From contig JAKITZ010000139.1 of the NCBI GenBank assembly GCA_021647805.1, forward strand, positions 1 through 6,531: DNA of 6,531 nucleotides, read 5' to 3'. The position numbers were made by a program, and so were the translations under genes. The notes under the pieces were generated by a model. It had not been told where the DNA came from, made no database searches, and saw nothing but the letters and a program-made list of their open reading frames with translations. This stretch comes from Robiginitomaculum sp. Lineage in GTDB: Bacteria > Pseudomonadota > Alphaproteobacteria > Caulobacterales > Maricaulaceae. This document shows positions 1 to 5,771 of the stretch, piece after piece. How positions within the stretch are numbered: position 1 is the first letter of the stretch; each line of letters starts with the position of its first letter.

Positions 1-2666
1 GGGGAACCAGCATTAATGGCTCGTTTGAGGACAGCGATGGTGGTTTGAATCTGTATTATGGTTTGAACAGTATTTTTGGTTCTTTGTGGGCTAATGGTAA
101 GGCTTATGCCATTCAGGGTGCAACTAATGATGGCATAGTTACAATTAGATTGGTAGAGGCAATCGATGTTGTGGATTTGACCGATGATGCAATCTCGTTG
201 CCGAAAACACCGAAGCAGGGCAAAATAGAAAACCTAAACACCTCAAAGTTGATCCCTGTCGCTAACGCTGTGGATCCGACTCTTGATTATCTAGTGCTTT
301 ACGACCCTTCCATGGTGGTATCATATGGATGGGGGCTTGTTGACCATGCCGCGACAAAAATATTGTTACTTAATCAAGCTTTCGAGGTATCAGATATTCC
401 TCTGAATGCCTCGATTGCAGACATGAAATTTATGAATCCGGATCCAATGTTTTCCCAGTCGGATATTCTTTTTGCAATCTCTGGAGAAGATGGTGAGTTT
501 TCTGGTATTCAGAATGCTAGAGAGCGTCTTGGCGCGGACATAATTAGCGCCAACATAGCCGGCGGTGGCGGGCTAGCTTTTGTCAATGATCCGTCCCTTC
601 CCGATGGTTTAATGATCCACACGATTGGTAATAACAATATTTTTTTTGATGCTATGGTCTTAGCCCATGAAACTGGGCACAATCTGGGACTTGCGCATGA
701 CATTTTTGGTAATGGAGTTAATCGGCGCACTATTGATGATAATTGCGGCACACCGGAATGTTGGGCCGGAGGTTATATGCAGCGTGATCCGCTAACTGGA
801 GAAATTATTTATCAGAGCATTATGAATCCGAATGGTACCGGACTTGCTCAAAGTGGCAGTGTGTTAAGTTTCAGCAACCCGGGCACTAATTGCAAAAAGA
901 GACGTGATTGCCCCCGTGGCGTACCTATGGAAGGCATTGTTGGTCGGCCTAATTCCGGTGCTGATGCGGCGCGTTCATTGCGTACCTATGTTGCCGGAAA
1001 TGAAGGCAATGGCAATTCTACTGCTGGTGTGCCGAACCAACGATTGCTGACGGCCATGTTGCCCACCAGCCGCTTTGTGACCCGTGGCGAAGCGGTAACC
1101 GCGTTTATGACGGTGTTTAACCCAAATACGATAGTCGCCGAGGAATGCAAAATACAGCACCATGGCCCGGATCACGATACGTTTAGCTATCAGGTGACTG
1201 ATCCTGCAACCAATGCACCGGTTGGCACAGCAAATACGCCAGTTGATATTCCTGCCGGAGCCTTTCAGACATTTTTAATATCGCTAACCCCTAGTGTGGA
1301 TATTGCTGACATTGTATTTGCGCCTTTTGCCTCTTGTGCTAACGCGCCCATGTCTGCGGTAACCGAAGGTCTGAACACGCTTTCTTTAGGGGCTGATTTG
1401 ATGGGAGGTCCTGACCTTATAGCATTATCTGCCACACTCAATAACGATGGTATTGTTGAAGTCCCAGATGGCAATTTTGGGGTGTTTTCCGTTGCAACAA
1501 TCAATATTGGCGGTGCCGGTAATACTGTGGTTTCCGCAAACTCACTTGACCCCACATTGCCAGCGACAGCTTTGGTTTGCCAGACAGATAGCGCCGGTGC
1601 CTGCATGGAGAACCCATCCCAAAGTGTTAGCGTATTTATCGACGCAAATGGAACACCGACCTTCGGTGTGTTTGTACAGACCGCTTTTTCAACTTCATTT
1701 GCCCCTGGTAAACGCTTTCAGTTTGAAATGCGTGTGGATGGAAATTTGCGTGGCGCAACGTCCATTGCGCTTCGCGATATGGCCCCCCTTGCGGCTCCAC
1801 AAATGAATGAACAAAACTTTGCCGTAAATGTTACAAAAACCCATAGCGGCGCACTGGCCGATCTGTCCAGTGGGTTTGTTACAGGTTTTGAAATTATTAT
1901 GCAGCCGAGCAAGGGAACCGTCACCTTGGATTTGCTTACCGGAGTTTTCACGTATACTGCTGGAATATCCATCGGGACGGACAGCTTTACTTATCGCGCA
2001 TTAAACTCTGGCGGCGTGTCTAATACGGCAACGGCCAGCATTAACATTAACGCCTTGCCATTGCCTACGACGCAAAATGCCAGTTTTGAAGATGATGTAG
2101 ATGGTTTGTTTCAGGTGGATCTTGATACACTGTCCAATGGCGATATTGACCAGTTTGCGCTTGTTTCCGCCCCGGCAGGCAGCACGCTTGATCCGGTTAG
2201 CGGATTTCTTGAAGTCCCGTTAGCAAGTGCGCCGGGGTCGGTTGACGTGCAGTTTGCGGCAATCAATGCCAGCGGCCAATCAACCACCGGCACGATCACA
2301 GTAAATACCGTCGCGTTTGACGCGTGCATGCCGCTTAGGGCGACCAAATTTCGCATTCTCAGGCGACTTACGGCAATTGAAACCGATAATACGGGCTTAA
2401 TCAATCTCGACGAAGGGTTGGTGCTATTGGACTCGATGTGTTTGCCACCACCCGATCAACTGGATACGCATTTTGCTGGATCTTTTGATACGGTTCGCCT
2501 GCTATTCTTTGCATTTGACTTGCAGACTTTTGCTGGTGGTTGGGATATAGAGCGATATAGTGTCACAATACAAGATGCACCCGCTATCGCTTTGCTTGGT
2601 AGTATTGATTTTCAACTTTGCAAAGAGACGGGCAATGCCACATTTTTTGAATGCCCCCTGAAGTAA
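1..2666 (+). CDS. Secreted reprolysin-type zinc metallopeptidase with beta-sandwich tail (5' truncated)
   Basis: The reading frame is open to the left edge (first full codon at 3), so the gene starts upstream; the TTG at 45 is not its start. Numbering residues from that TTG: 1-50 resemble the end of a bacterial M12B pro-region (GSLWANGKAY, then IRLVEAID). About 80-318 is a reprolysin-like peptidase domain. It opens with LDYLVLYDPSMVVSYG and has the zinc motif HETGHNLGLAHD (His208, Glu209, His212, His218, Asp219), a Met-turn SIMNP (Met260), and FSNP at 276 followed by a GADAARSL-type ending. About 330-585 looks like two related beta-sandwich units I cannot name. About 590-668 is a cadherin/Big-type module (GTVTLD, FTYTAG, GTDSFTYRA). 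About 669-755 resembles an He_PIG module (APAGSTLDPVSGFLEVPL). The last ~115 residues are unrecognised. No sorting signal is seen at the C-terminus. Substrate is unknown; secretion is inferred from the family and the Cys content. The protease assignment is firm, its role is not. Confidence 0.9.
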   Translation, partial: GTSINGSFEDSDGGLNLYYGLNSIFGSLWANGKAYAIQGATNDGIVTIRLVEAIDVVDLTDDAISLPKTPKQGKIENLNTSKLIPVANAVDPTLDYLVLYDPSMVVSYGWGLVDHAATKILLLNQAFEVSDIPLNASIADMKFMNPDPMFSQSDILFAISGEDGEFSGIQNARERLGADIISANIAGGGGLAFVNDPSLPDGLMIHTIGNNNIFFDAMVLAHETGHNLGLAHDIFGNGVNRRTIDDNCGTPECWAGGYMQRDPLTGEIIYQSIMNPNGTGLAQSGSVLSFSNPGTNCKKRRDCPRGVPMEGIVGRPNSGADAARSLRTYVAGNEGNGNSTAGVPNQRLLTAMLPTSRFVTRGEAVTAFMTVFNPNTIVAEECKIQHHGPDHDTFSYQVTDPATNAPVGTANTPVDIPAGAFQTFLISLTPSVDIADIVFAPFASCANAPMSAVTEGLNTLSLGADLMGGPDLIALSATLNNDGIVEVPDGNFGVFSVATINIGGAGNTVVSANSLDPTLPATALVCQTDSAGACMENPSQSVSVFIDANGTPTFGVFVQTAFSTSFAPGKRFQFEMRVDGNLRGATSIALRDMAPLAAPQMNEQNFAVNVTKTHSGALADLSSGFVTGFEIIMQPSKGTVTLDLLTGVFTYTAGISIGTDSFTYRALNSGGVSNTATASININALPLPTTQNASFEDDVDGLFQVDLDTLSNGDIDQFALVSAPAGSTLDPVSGFLEVPLASAPGSVDVQFAAINASGQSTTGTITVNTVAFDACMPLRATKFRILRRLTAIETDNTGLINLDEGLVLLDSMCLPPPDQLDTHFAGSFDTVRLLFFAFDLQTFAGGWDIERYSVTIQDAPAIALLGSIDFQLCKETGNATFFECPLK

Positions 2667-2685
2667 AGAGAAGGCCATGTTTTTA

Positions 2686-2838
2686 ATCGTATACTATGGG
2701 AAATGCAGGTTTTATGCTAGATGAGCTTTGCATGATGGATACTGGTTCCCCGAAGAAATGTGTAAAAATTGAATACCAGCCGGCGAAGGTATGATGGCGG
2801 GTTGTGCACGCCAGTATAGTGTTCAACCTGTATACGAT
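2686..2838. repeat. Spaced 9-bp inverted repeat bracketing 153 bp
   Basis: ATCGTATAC at 2686-2694 is matched in inverse by GTATACGAT at 2830-2838. CAGGTT at 2705-2710 also faces AACCTG at 2825-2830, so the right arm reads as the left arm with 10-11 bases missing. The core GTATAC is itself palindromic, which raises the odds of a chance match. It could be the ends of a decayed miniature element or two copies of a protein-binding site. No clear target-site duplication flanks it. Confidence 0.35.
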
Positions 2839-2890
2839 ATGCAGATCATGCATGTCGCTCTGATGATGATCGGGATCCAACCCTGTCTTG

Positions 2891-2933
2891 CTTACAGCTT
2901 TTTCTGTTCAGAGAGATAATCTGTTCGTATAAT
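2891..2933 (+). promoter_or_regulatory. Candidate sigma70-type promoter(s) for rsmE
   Basis: Two possible -10 boxes lie just upstream of rsmE. GATAAT at 2915-2920 has CTTACA at 2891-2896 as a -35 with an 18-bp spacer (5/6 and 4/6 matches to consensus). A perfect TATAAT at 2928-2933 has only a poor -35 (TGTTCA, 2905-2910). Starts from these would leave leaders of about 31 or 18 bases before the ATG at 2958. This is read by eye from an AT-rich stretch. Confidence 0.4.
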
Positions 2934-2957
2934 CTAAATTTTTTTGAGTTGAAACAA

Positions 2958-3686
2958 ATGAAAGTACCGCCACGCCTCTATATTGACCAACCCCTGCACA
3001 GTGGTCAGGATATCCCGTTGGCACTCGAAGCCGCGCATTACCTTACCAAGGTCATGCGCCGCCGAGTTGGCGAGAATGTTCGATTATTCAATGGCAAAGA
3101 CGGAGAATGGCAAAGCAAAATCGCGCAAATAGAACGACGGCAAGTAGTTTTGGGTGTAGAAAATCAATTGCTCCAACAAATTTATTGCCCAGATGTCGAG
3201 CTGGCTTTTGCGCCGATTAAACGCTCGCGGCAGGAGTTTATTGTAGAAAAAGCCACTGAACTTGGTGTGCGAAATATGCAAATTATCAATACCGAATATA
3301 CATCGCAAAAACCGGTTCGTCTTGAACGATTACAGACAATATCTATCGAGGCAGCAGAGCAAACCGAGCGCATGGATTTACCAAGCATTGTGCAAGCGGG
3401 TGATTTGAAAGATTGGTTGTTGGAATTTCCAACTGATCGAACATTAGTGTTTTGTGATGAAAGCGGCACTGATACAGTACCTATCTTACCGGCATTGCAA
3501 AATCATAAGTCAAAGTCCATTTCAATACTCATAGGCCCTGAGGGCGGGTTTTCCAAGCAAGAGCGGGACCTTATCGCGCAAACATCGGGGGCGTTGGTTG
3601 TATCATTGGGGCCAAGAATTTTACGCAGCGATACGGCGGTAGTGGCAGCCTTGAGCATGGTTCAGGCCGTACATGGTGATTGGTGA
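2958..3686 (+). CDS. rsmE: 16S rRNA (uracil(1498)-N(3))-methyltransferase RsmE
   Basis: RsmE transfers a methyl group from S-adenosylmethionine to N3 of U1498 in 16S rRNA, in the 30S subunit near the decoding region. The protein has 242 residues, normal for the family. The N-terminal ~70 residues form the PUA-like RNA-binding part, starting MKVPPRLYIDQPL. The rest is the SPOUT knot domain, with KATELGV near 95 and the two diagnostic motifs IGPEGGFS (192-199) and LGPRILRSDTA (217-227) that build the SAM-binding knot. I chose the ATG at 2958 because family members begin with a short Met-x-Pro-Arg-Leu stretch; a TTG at 2949 would add three residues and has no better ribosome site. The ribosome site is weak (TTGAG about 10 bases upstream). 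gshA follows after 104 bp, an order common in Alphaproteobacteria. Identification is secure. Confidence 0.97.
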   Translation: MKVPPRLYIDQPLHSGQDIPLALEAAHYLTKVMRRRVGENVRLFNGKDGEWQSKIAQIERRQVVLGVENQLLQQIYCPDVELAFAPIKRSRQEFIVEKATELGVRNMQIINTEYTSQKPVRLERLQTISIEAAEQTERMDLPSIVQAGDLKDWLLEFPTDRTLVFCDESGTDTVPILPALQNHKSKSISILIGPEGGFSKQERDLIAQTSGALVVSLGPRILRSDTAVVAALSMVQAVHGDW

Positions 3687-3790
3687 TATACATTACATTT
3701 TTGTGATCTCTTGCGGATTGCATTGTCTTGCACCATTTGTTTCTCTACACCGAATTAAAATTTATTTTGTTTAAGAAAAAAGGGCGGGCA

Positions 3791-5152
3791 ATGACGGGGA
3801 TCGACAAAACTAAATTGATTGAATCAAAAGATGATTTAATCAATTGGCTGGCCGATGGCTGCAAACCAAAAGAGCAATGGAAAATCGGCACTGAACACGA
3901 AAAGTTCGGGTTTAGGTTAAATGATCATGGGCCACTGCCGTATTCATGTGACGGGCCAAGTGTCCGAAAAATGCTCGAAGGCCTACAGCGCTTTGGCTGG
4001 CAACCAATGATCGAAGAGGGTGATCTTATTGGTCTTTTGCGTGATGGCGCGTCAATTACTTTGGAACCCGGCGGGCAGTTCGAGTTGTCCGGTGCGCCAT
4101 TGGGAACTATTCATGAGACTTGTTCGGAGGTAAACAACCACCTTCTTGAAGTCAAACAAGTTGCTGATGAAATTGGTGCTGGTTTTATGGGATTGGGTTT
4201 TTCGCCGGTTTGGTCGTTGGCTGATACGCCGATGATGCCAAAACCCAGATACAAGATCATGCGCGATTACATGCCCAAAGTTGGCCGCCTTGGGCAACAG
4301 ATGATGTTTCGTTCTTGTACTGTGCAGGTTAATCTGGATTTTTCTTCCGAAGCTGACATGGTGAAAAAACTGCGGGTTGGGCTGGCATTACAGCCGGTGG
4401 CCACGGCTTTGTTTGCCAATTCTCCCTTTGCTGATAATCGTCCAAACGGATTTTTGTCGTACCGTGGTTATGTATGGGGTGATACCGATCCCGACCGTAC
4501 CGGCATGTTACCATTTGCCTTTGAAGACGGCATGGGTTTCGAGCGTTATGTCGATTACGCACTTGATGTGCCGATGTATTTTGTCAAACGTGACGGCAAA
4601 TACCTTAACGCGACTGGCAAGAGCTTTCGTGACTTTTTGGACGGCAAGCTTGATATTCTGCCCGGTGAAAAGCCAACTCTTGGCGATTGGGAAGATCATT
4701 TATCGACCTTGTTCCCCGAAGTGCGCCTAAAACAGTTTCTTGAAATGCGCGGAGCCGATGGCGGGCCGTGGGGCAAGTTGTGCGCTCTGTCTGCTTTTTG
4801 GACGGGAATTTATTATCATCAGCCGTCACTGGATGCCGCGTGGGATCTGGTCAAAGACTGGGGAACACATGAGCGCGAGGGATTACGCCGCACTGCTCCA
4901 ACCATTGGTTTGCGCGCGCCATTTAGGAACACAAATTTACAAGAAATAACCAAGCAGGTATTACAGCTTTCACACGAAGGTTTGACCGCACGCCAGCAAT
5001 TAAATGCCCATAGCGAAAATGAAAGTTTGTTTTTGGTCGAGATGCAGGAAATAGTGAAAAGCGGTATCACTCCGGCGGAACGTCTATTGCAAAAATACCA
5101 TGGGGAATGGGGTGGCGATCTCGACAAAATTTTTGAAATAGCTGCATATTGA
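3791..5152 (+). CDS. gshA: Glutamate-cysteine ligase (alphaproteobacterial/plant-type GCS2)
   Basis: It catalyses ATP-dependent joining of L-glutamate and L-cysteine to gamma-glutamylcysteine, the first and usually rate-limiting step of glutathione synthesis, in the cytoplasm. The 453 residues match the family's usual length. Visible hallmarks are GTEHEKFGF (33-41) and LEPGGQFELSG (91-101), which hold acidic metal/substrate residues of the glutamine-synthetase-like fold; TVQVNLDF (177-184); ANSPF (209-213); DPDRTG (233-238); FLEMRGAD (316-323); and a C-terminal YHGEWGG. These place it in the plant/alphaproteobacterial class rather than the E. coli GshA class. The ATG at 3791 is preferred: AAGGG at 3780-3784 lies 6 bases upstream, and family homology starts at IESKDDLINW. 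A TTG at 3728 would add 21 non-homologous residues. Redox control is known for plant relatives but cannot be judged here. A gshB partner is not in the window. Confidence 0.97.
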   Translation: MTGIDKTKLIESKDDLINWLADGCKPKEQWKIGTEHEKFGFRLNDHGPLPYSCDGPSVRKMLEGLQRFGWQPMIEEGDLIGLLRDGASITLEPGGQFELSGAPLGTIHETCSEVNNHLLEVKQVADEIGAGFMGLGFSPVWSLADTPMMPKPRYKIMRDYMPKVGRLGQQMMFRSCTVQVNLDFSSEADMVKKLRVGLALQPVATALFANSPFADNRPNGFLSYRGYVWGDTDPDRTGMLPFAFEDGMGFERYVDYALDVPMYFVKRDGKYLNATGKSFRDFLDGKLDILPGEKPTLGDWEDHLSTLFPEVRLKQFLEMRGADGGPWGKLCALSAFWTGIYYHQPSLDAAWDLVKDWGTHEREGLRRTAPTIGLRAPFRNTNLQEITKQVLQLSHEGLTARQQLNAHSENESLFLVEMQEIVKSGITPAERLLQKYHGEWGGDLDKIFEIAAY

Positions 5153-5178
5153 AAGCCATTTATGCAAATTTGTATAGT
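5149..5178 (+). promoter_or_regulatory. Candidate sigma70-type promoter for the VOC gene
   Basis: TTGAAA at 5149-5154 (5/6 to consensus) and TATAGT at 5173-5178 (5/6) are separated by 18 bp. The -35 overlaps the gshA stop codon (TGA 5150-5152). A start near 5185 would give a leader of about 50 bases carrying the strong ribosome site at 5225. It suggests the small gene can be expressed independently of gshA. Prediction by eye only. Confidence 0.4.
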
Positions 5179-5224
5179 TGACCTTAGTTGCGAACGGTTG
5201 TTCACTGTTTGTCCAATGAGCTAT

Positions 5225-5230
5225 AGGAGA
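5225..5230 (+). promoter_or_regulatory. Strong Shine-Dalgarno for the VOC gene
   Basis: AGGAGA lies 5 bases before the ATG at 5236. It is the closest match to the anti-SD among the clear starts in this window and fixes the start of the downstream protein. Confidence 0.8.
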
Positions 5231-5235
5231 TAAAA

Positions 5236-5622
5236 ATGCTTGGATATATAACTGTTGGCACCAATGATTTGGAAAAGACAGCCGCGTTCTATGACGCATT
5301 GCTGGCTGAACTTGGCGGCAAGCGAATGATGGACGAGGATAATTATATTGCATGGGCTGTTGATATGTCCGCCGGTGGAATGTTCTCGATCATGAAACCG
5401 CATGATGGCAAAGCTGCCAGCGTTGGCAATGGCACAATGTTTGCCTTTGCTGCTACTTCCACTGATCAGGTTGATAAGTTTTATGCCAAGGCGATTGAGT
5501 TGGGTGCCACTTGCGAAGGTCCGGCTGGCCCCCGCGGGGAAGGTGGCTTTTATGCCGGTTATTTTCGTGACCTTGAAGGCAATAAAATAAATGCGTTCTT
5601 CATGCCCGGCATGGAAGGGTAA
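5236..5622 (+). CDS. VOC superfamily (glyoxalase/bleomycin-resistance fold) protein
   Basis: A 128-residue single-domain protein with two beta-alpha-beta-beta-beta halves, the usual size for a one-domain VOC member. The first half starts MLGYITVGTNDLEKTAAFYDALLAE. The second starts around GTMFAFAATSTDQVDKFYAKAIELG and ends with the FRDLEGNKINAFF signature. Close homologues are common in Proteobacteria and are usually annotated glyoxalase/dioxygenase family. By my alignment the four usual metal-ligand places are not occupied by His/Glu: Tyr4 replaces the first His, there is no Glu in the strand MFSIMKP, Met68 lies where the second-half His is expected, and Asn119 replaces the last Glu. It may therefore be a non-metal VOC protein, so I do not call it lactoylglutathione lyase despite its position after gshA. 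Cytoplasmic, no signal peptide. The fold is sure; the activity is unknown. Confidence 0.9.
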   Translation: MLGYITVGTNDLEKTAAFYDALLAELGGKRMMDEDNYIAWAVDMSAGGMFSIMKPHDGKAASVGNGTMFAFAATSTDQVDKFYAKAIELGATCEGPAGPRGEGGFYAGYFRDLEGNKINAFFMPGMEG

Positions 5623-5640
5623 TCCTTAGAGTATTCTAAT

Positions 5641-5676
5641 AAAGAGGCAGCTTCTTTAGAAGGGGCTGCCTTTTTT
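5641..5676 (+). terminator. Rho-independent terminator after the VOC gene
   Basis: AGGCAGC at 5645-5651 pairs perfectly with GCTGCCT at 5665-5671, followed by a run of six T (5671-5676). An inner stem TTCT/AGAA (5652-5655 with 5658-5661) tightens the loop, leaving GGG as a bulge. A-residues at 5641-5643 can pair with the T-tract, so it may also work weakly on the other strand. It begins 19 bases after the VOC stop and separates the rsmE-gshA-VOC block from the transporter. Confidence 0.9.
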
Positions 5677-5735
5677 ATGGTTAAAATACTTGAGCATATC
5701 ATTTGCCCGTGCTTTGGTGCGCCCAAGAGGGATAA

Positions 5736-5750
5736 ACCGAAAAATTCGGT
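5736..5750. repeat. Palindrome ACCGAA-AAA-TTCGGT overlapping a TATAAT box
   Basis: A perfect 6-bp inverted repeat with a 3-base spacer. Its last base is the first T of TATAAT (5750-5755). It lies 21 bp before the transporter GTG. The size and position fit a small repressor operator at a promoter, but no good -35 is seen 16-18 bp upstream, and a start at about 5762 would fall inside the ribosome site. It may be an mRNA hairpin instead, or chance. Confidence 0.35.
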
Positions 5751-5758
5751 ATAATTTT

Positions 5759-5764
5759 GGGGAG
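5759..5764 (+). promoter_or_regulatory. Shine-Dalgarno that selects the GTG start
   Basis: GGGGAG lies 7 bases before GTG at 5772. This decides the start of the transporter, because no ATG is present in frame upstream of the first membrane segment and the first in-frame ATG (Met33) falls inside the conserved ExxERF motif. Confidence 0.75.
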
Positions 5765-5771
5765 CACAATT

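Larger units (their letters stand above)
2667..2957. other. Non-coding gap between protease gene and rsmE
   Basis: No convincing gene is present in these 291 bp. The only sizeable open frame, on the minus strand at 2683-2880, has no recognisable domain and a composition rich in His, Ser and Ile that looks random. The gap contains a spaced 9-bp inverted repeat, a second short inverted pair (GCATGAT at 2730-2736, ATCATGC at 2845-2851), a small hairpin TGGCG/CGCCA near 2793-2812, and candidate promoter boxes at its right end. I see no T-tract hairpin right after the protease stop, so how its transcript ends is unclear. Confidence 0.6.

Noticed and set aside
45..47. TTG as the start of the metallopeptidase
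   Set aside because: The frame stays open to the left edge, and the peptide upstream of it (residues encoded from 3) continues the same composition; the real start and signal peptide lie outside.
2683..2880. 65-codon minus-strand open frame in the gap before rsmE
   Set aside because: No domain, no ribosome site evident, low-quality composition; more likely a chance open frame in intergenic DNA.
3728..3790. N-terminal extension of gshA from a TTG
   Set aside because: The 21 extra residues do not resemble the family, while the ATG at 3791 has a ribosome site and starts at the right place for the family.
3687..3790. Promoter or terminator between rsmE and gshA
   Set aside because: No hairpin with a T-tract, and the TTGCAC and TAAAAT boxes are 22 bp apart; nothing well spaced was found, so none is annotated.
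4819..5205. 128-codon minus-strand open frame opposite the end of gshA
   Set aside because: Antisense to strongly conserved gshA coding sequence, with no recognisable protein; typical shadow frame.
5236..5622. Lactoylglutathione lyase (gloA) label for the VOC gene
   Set aside because: Proximity to gshA is suggestive, but the expected metal ligands are not seen, so only the superfamily is supported.
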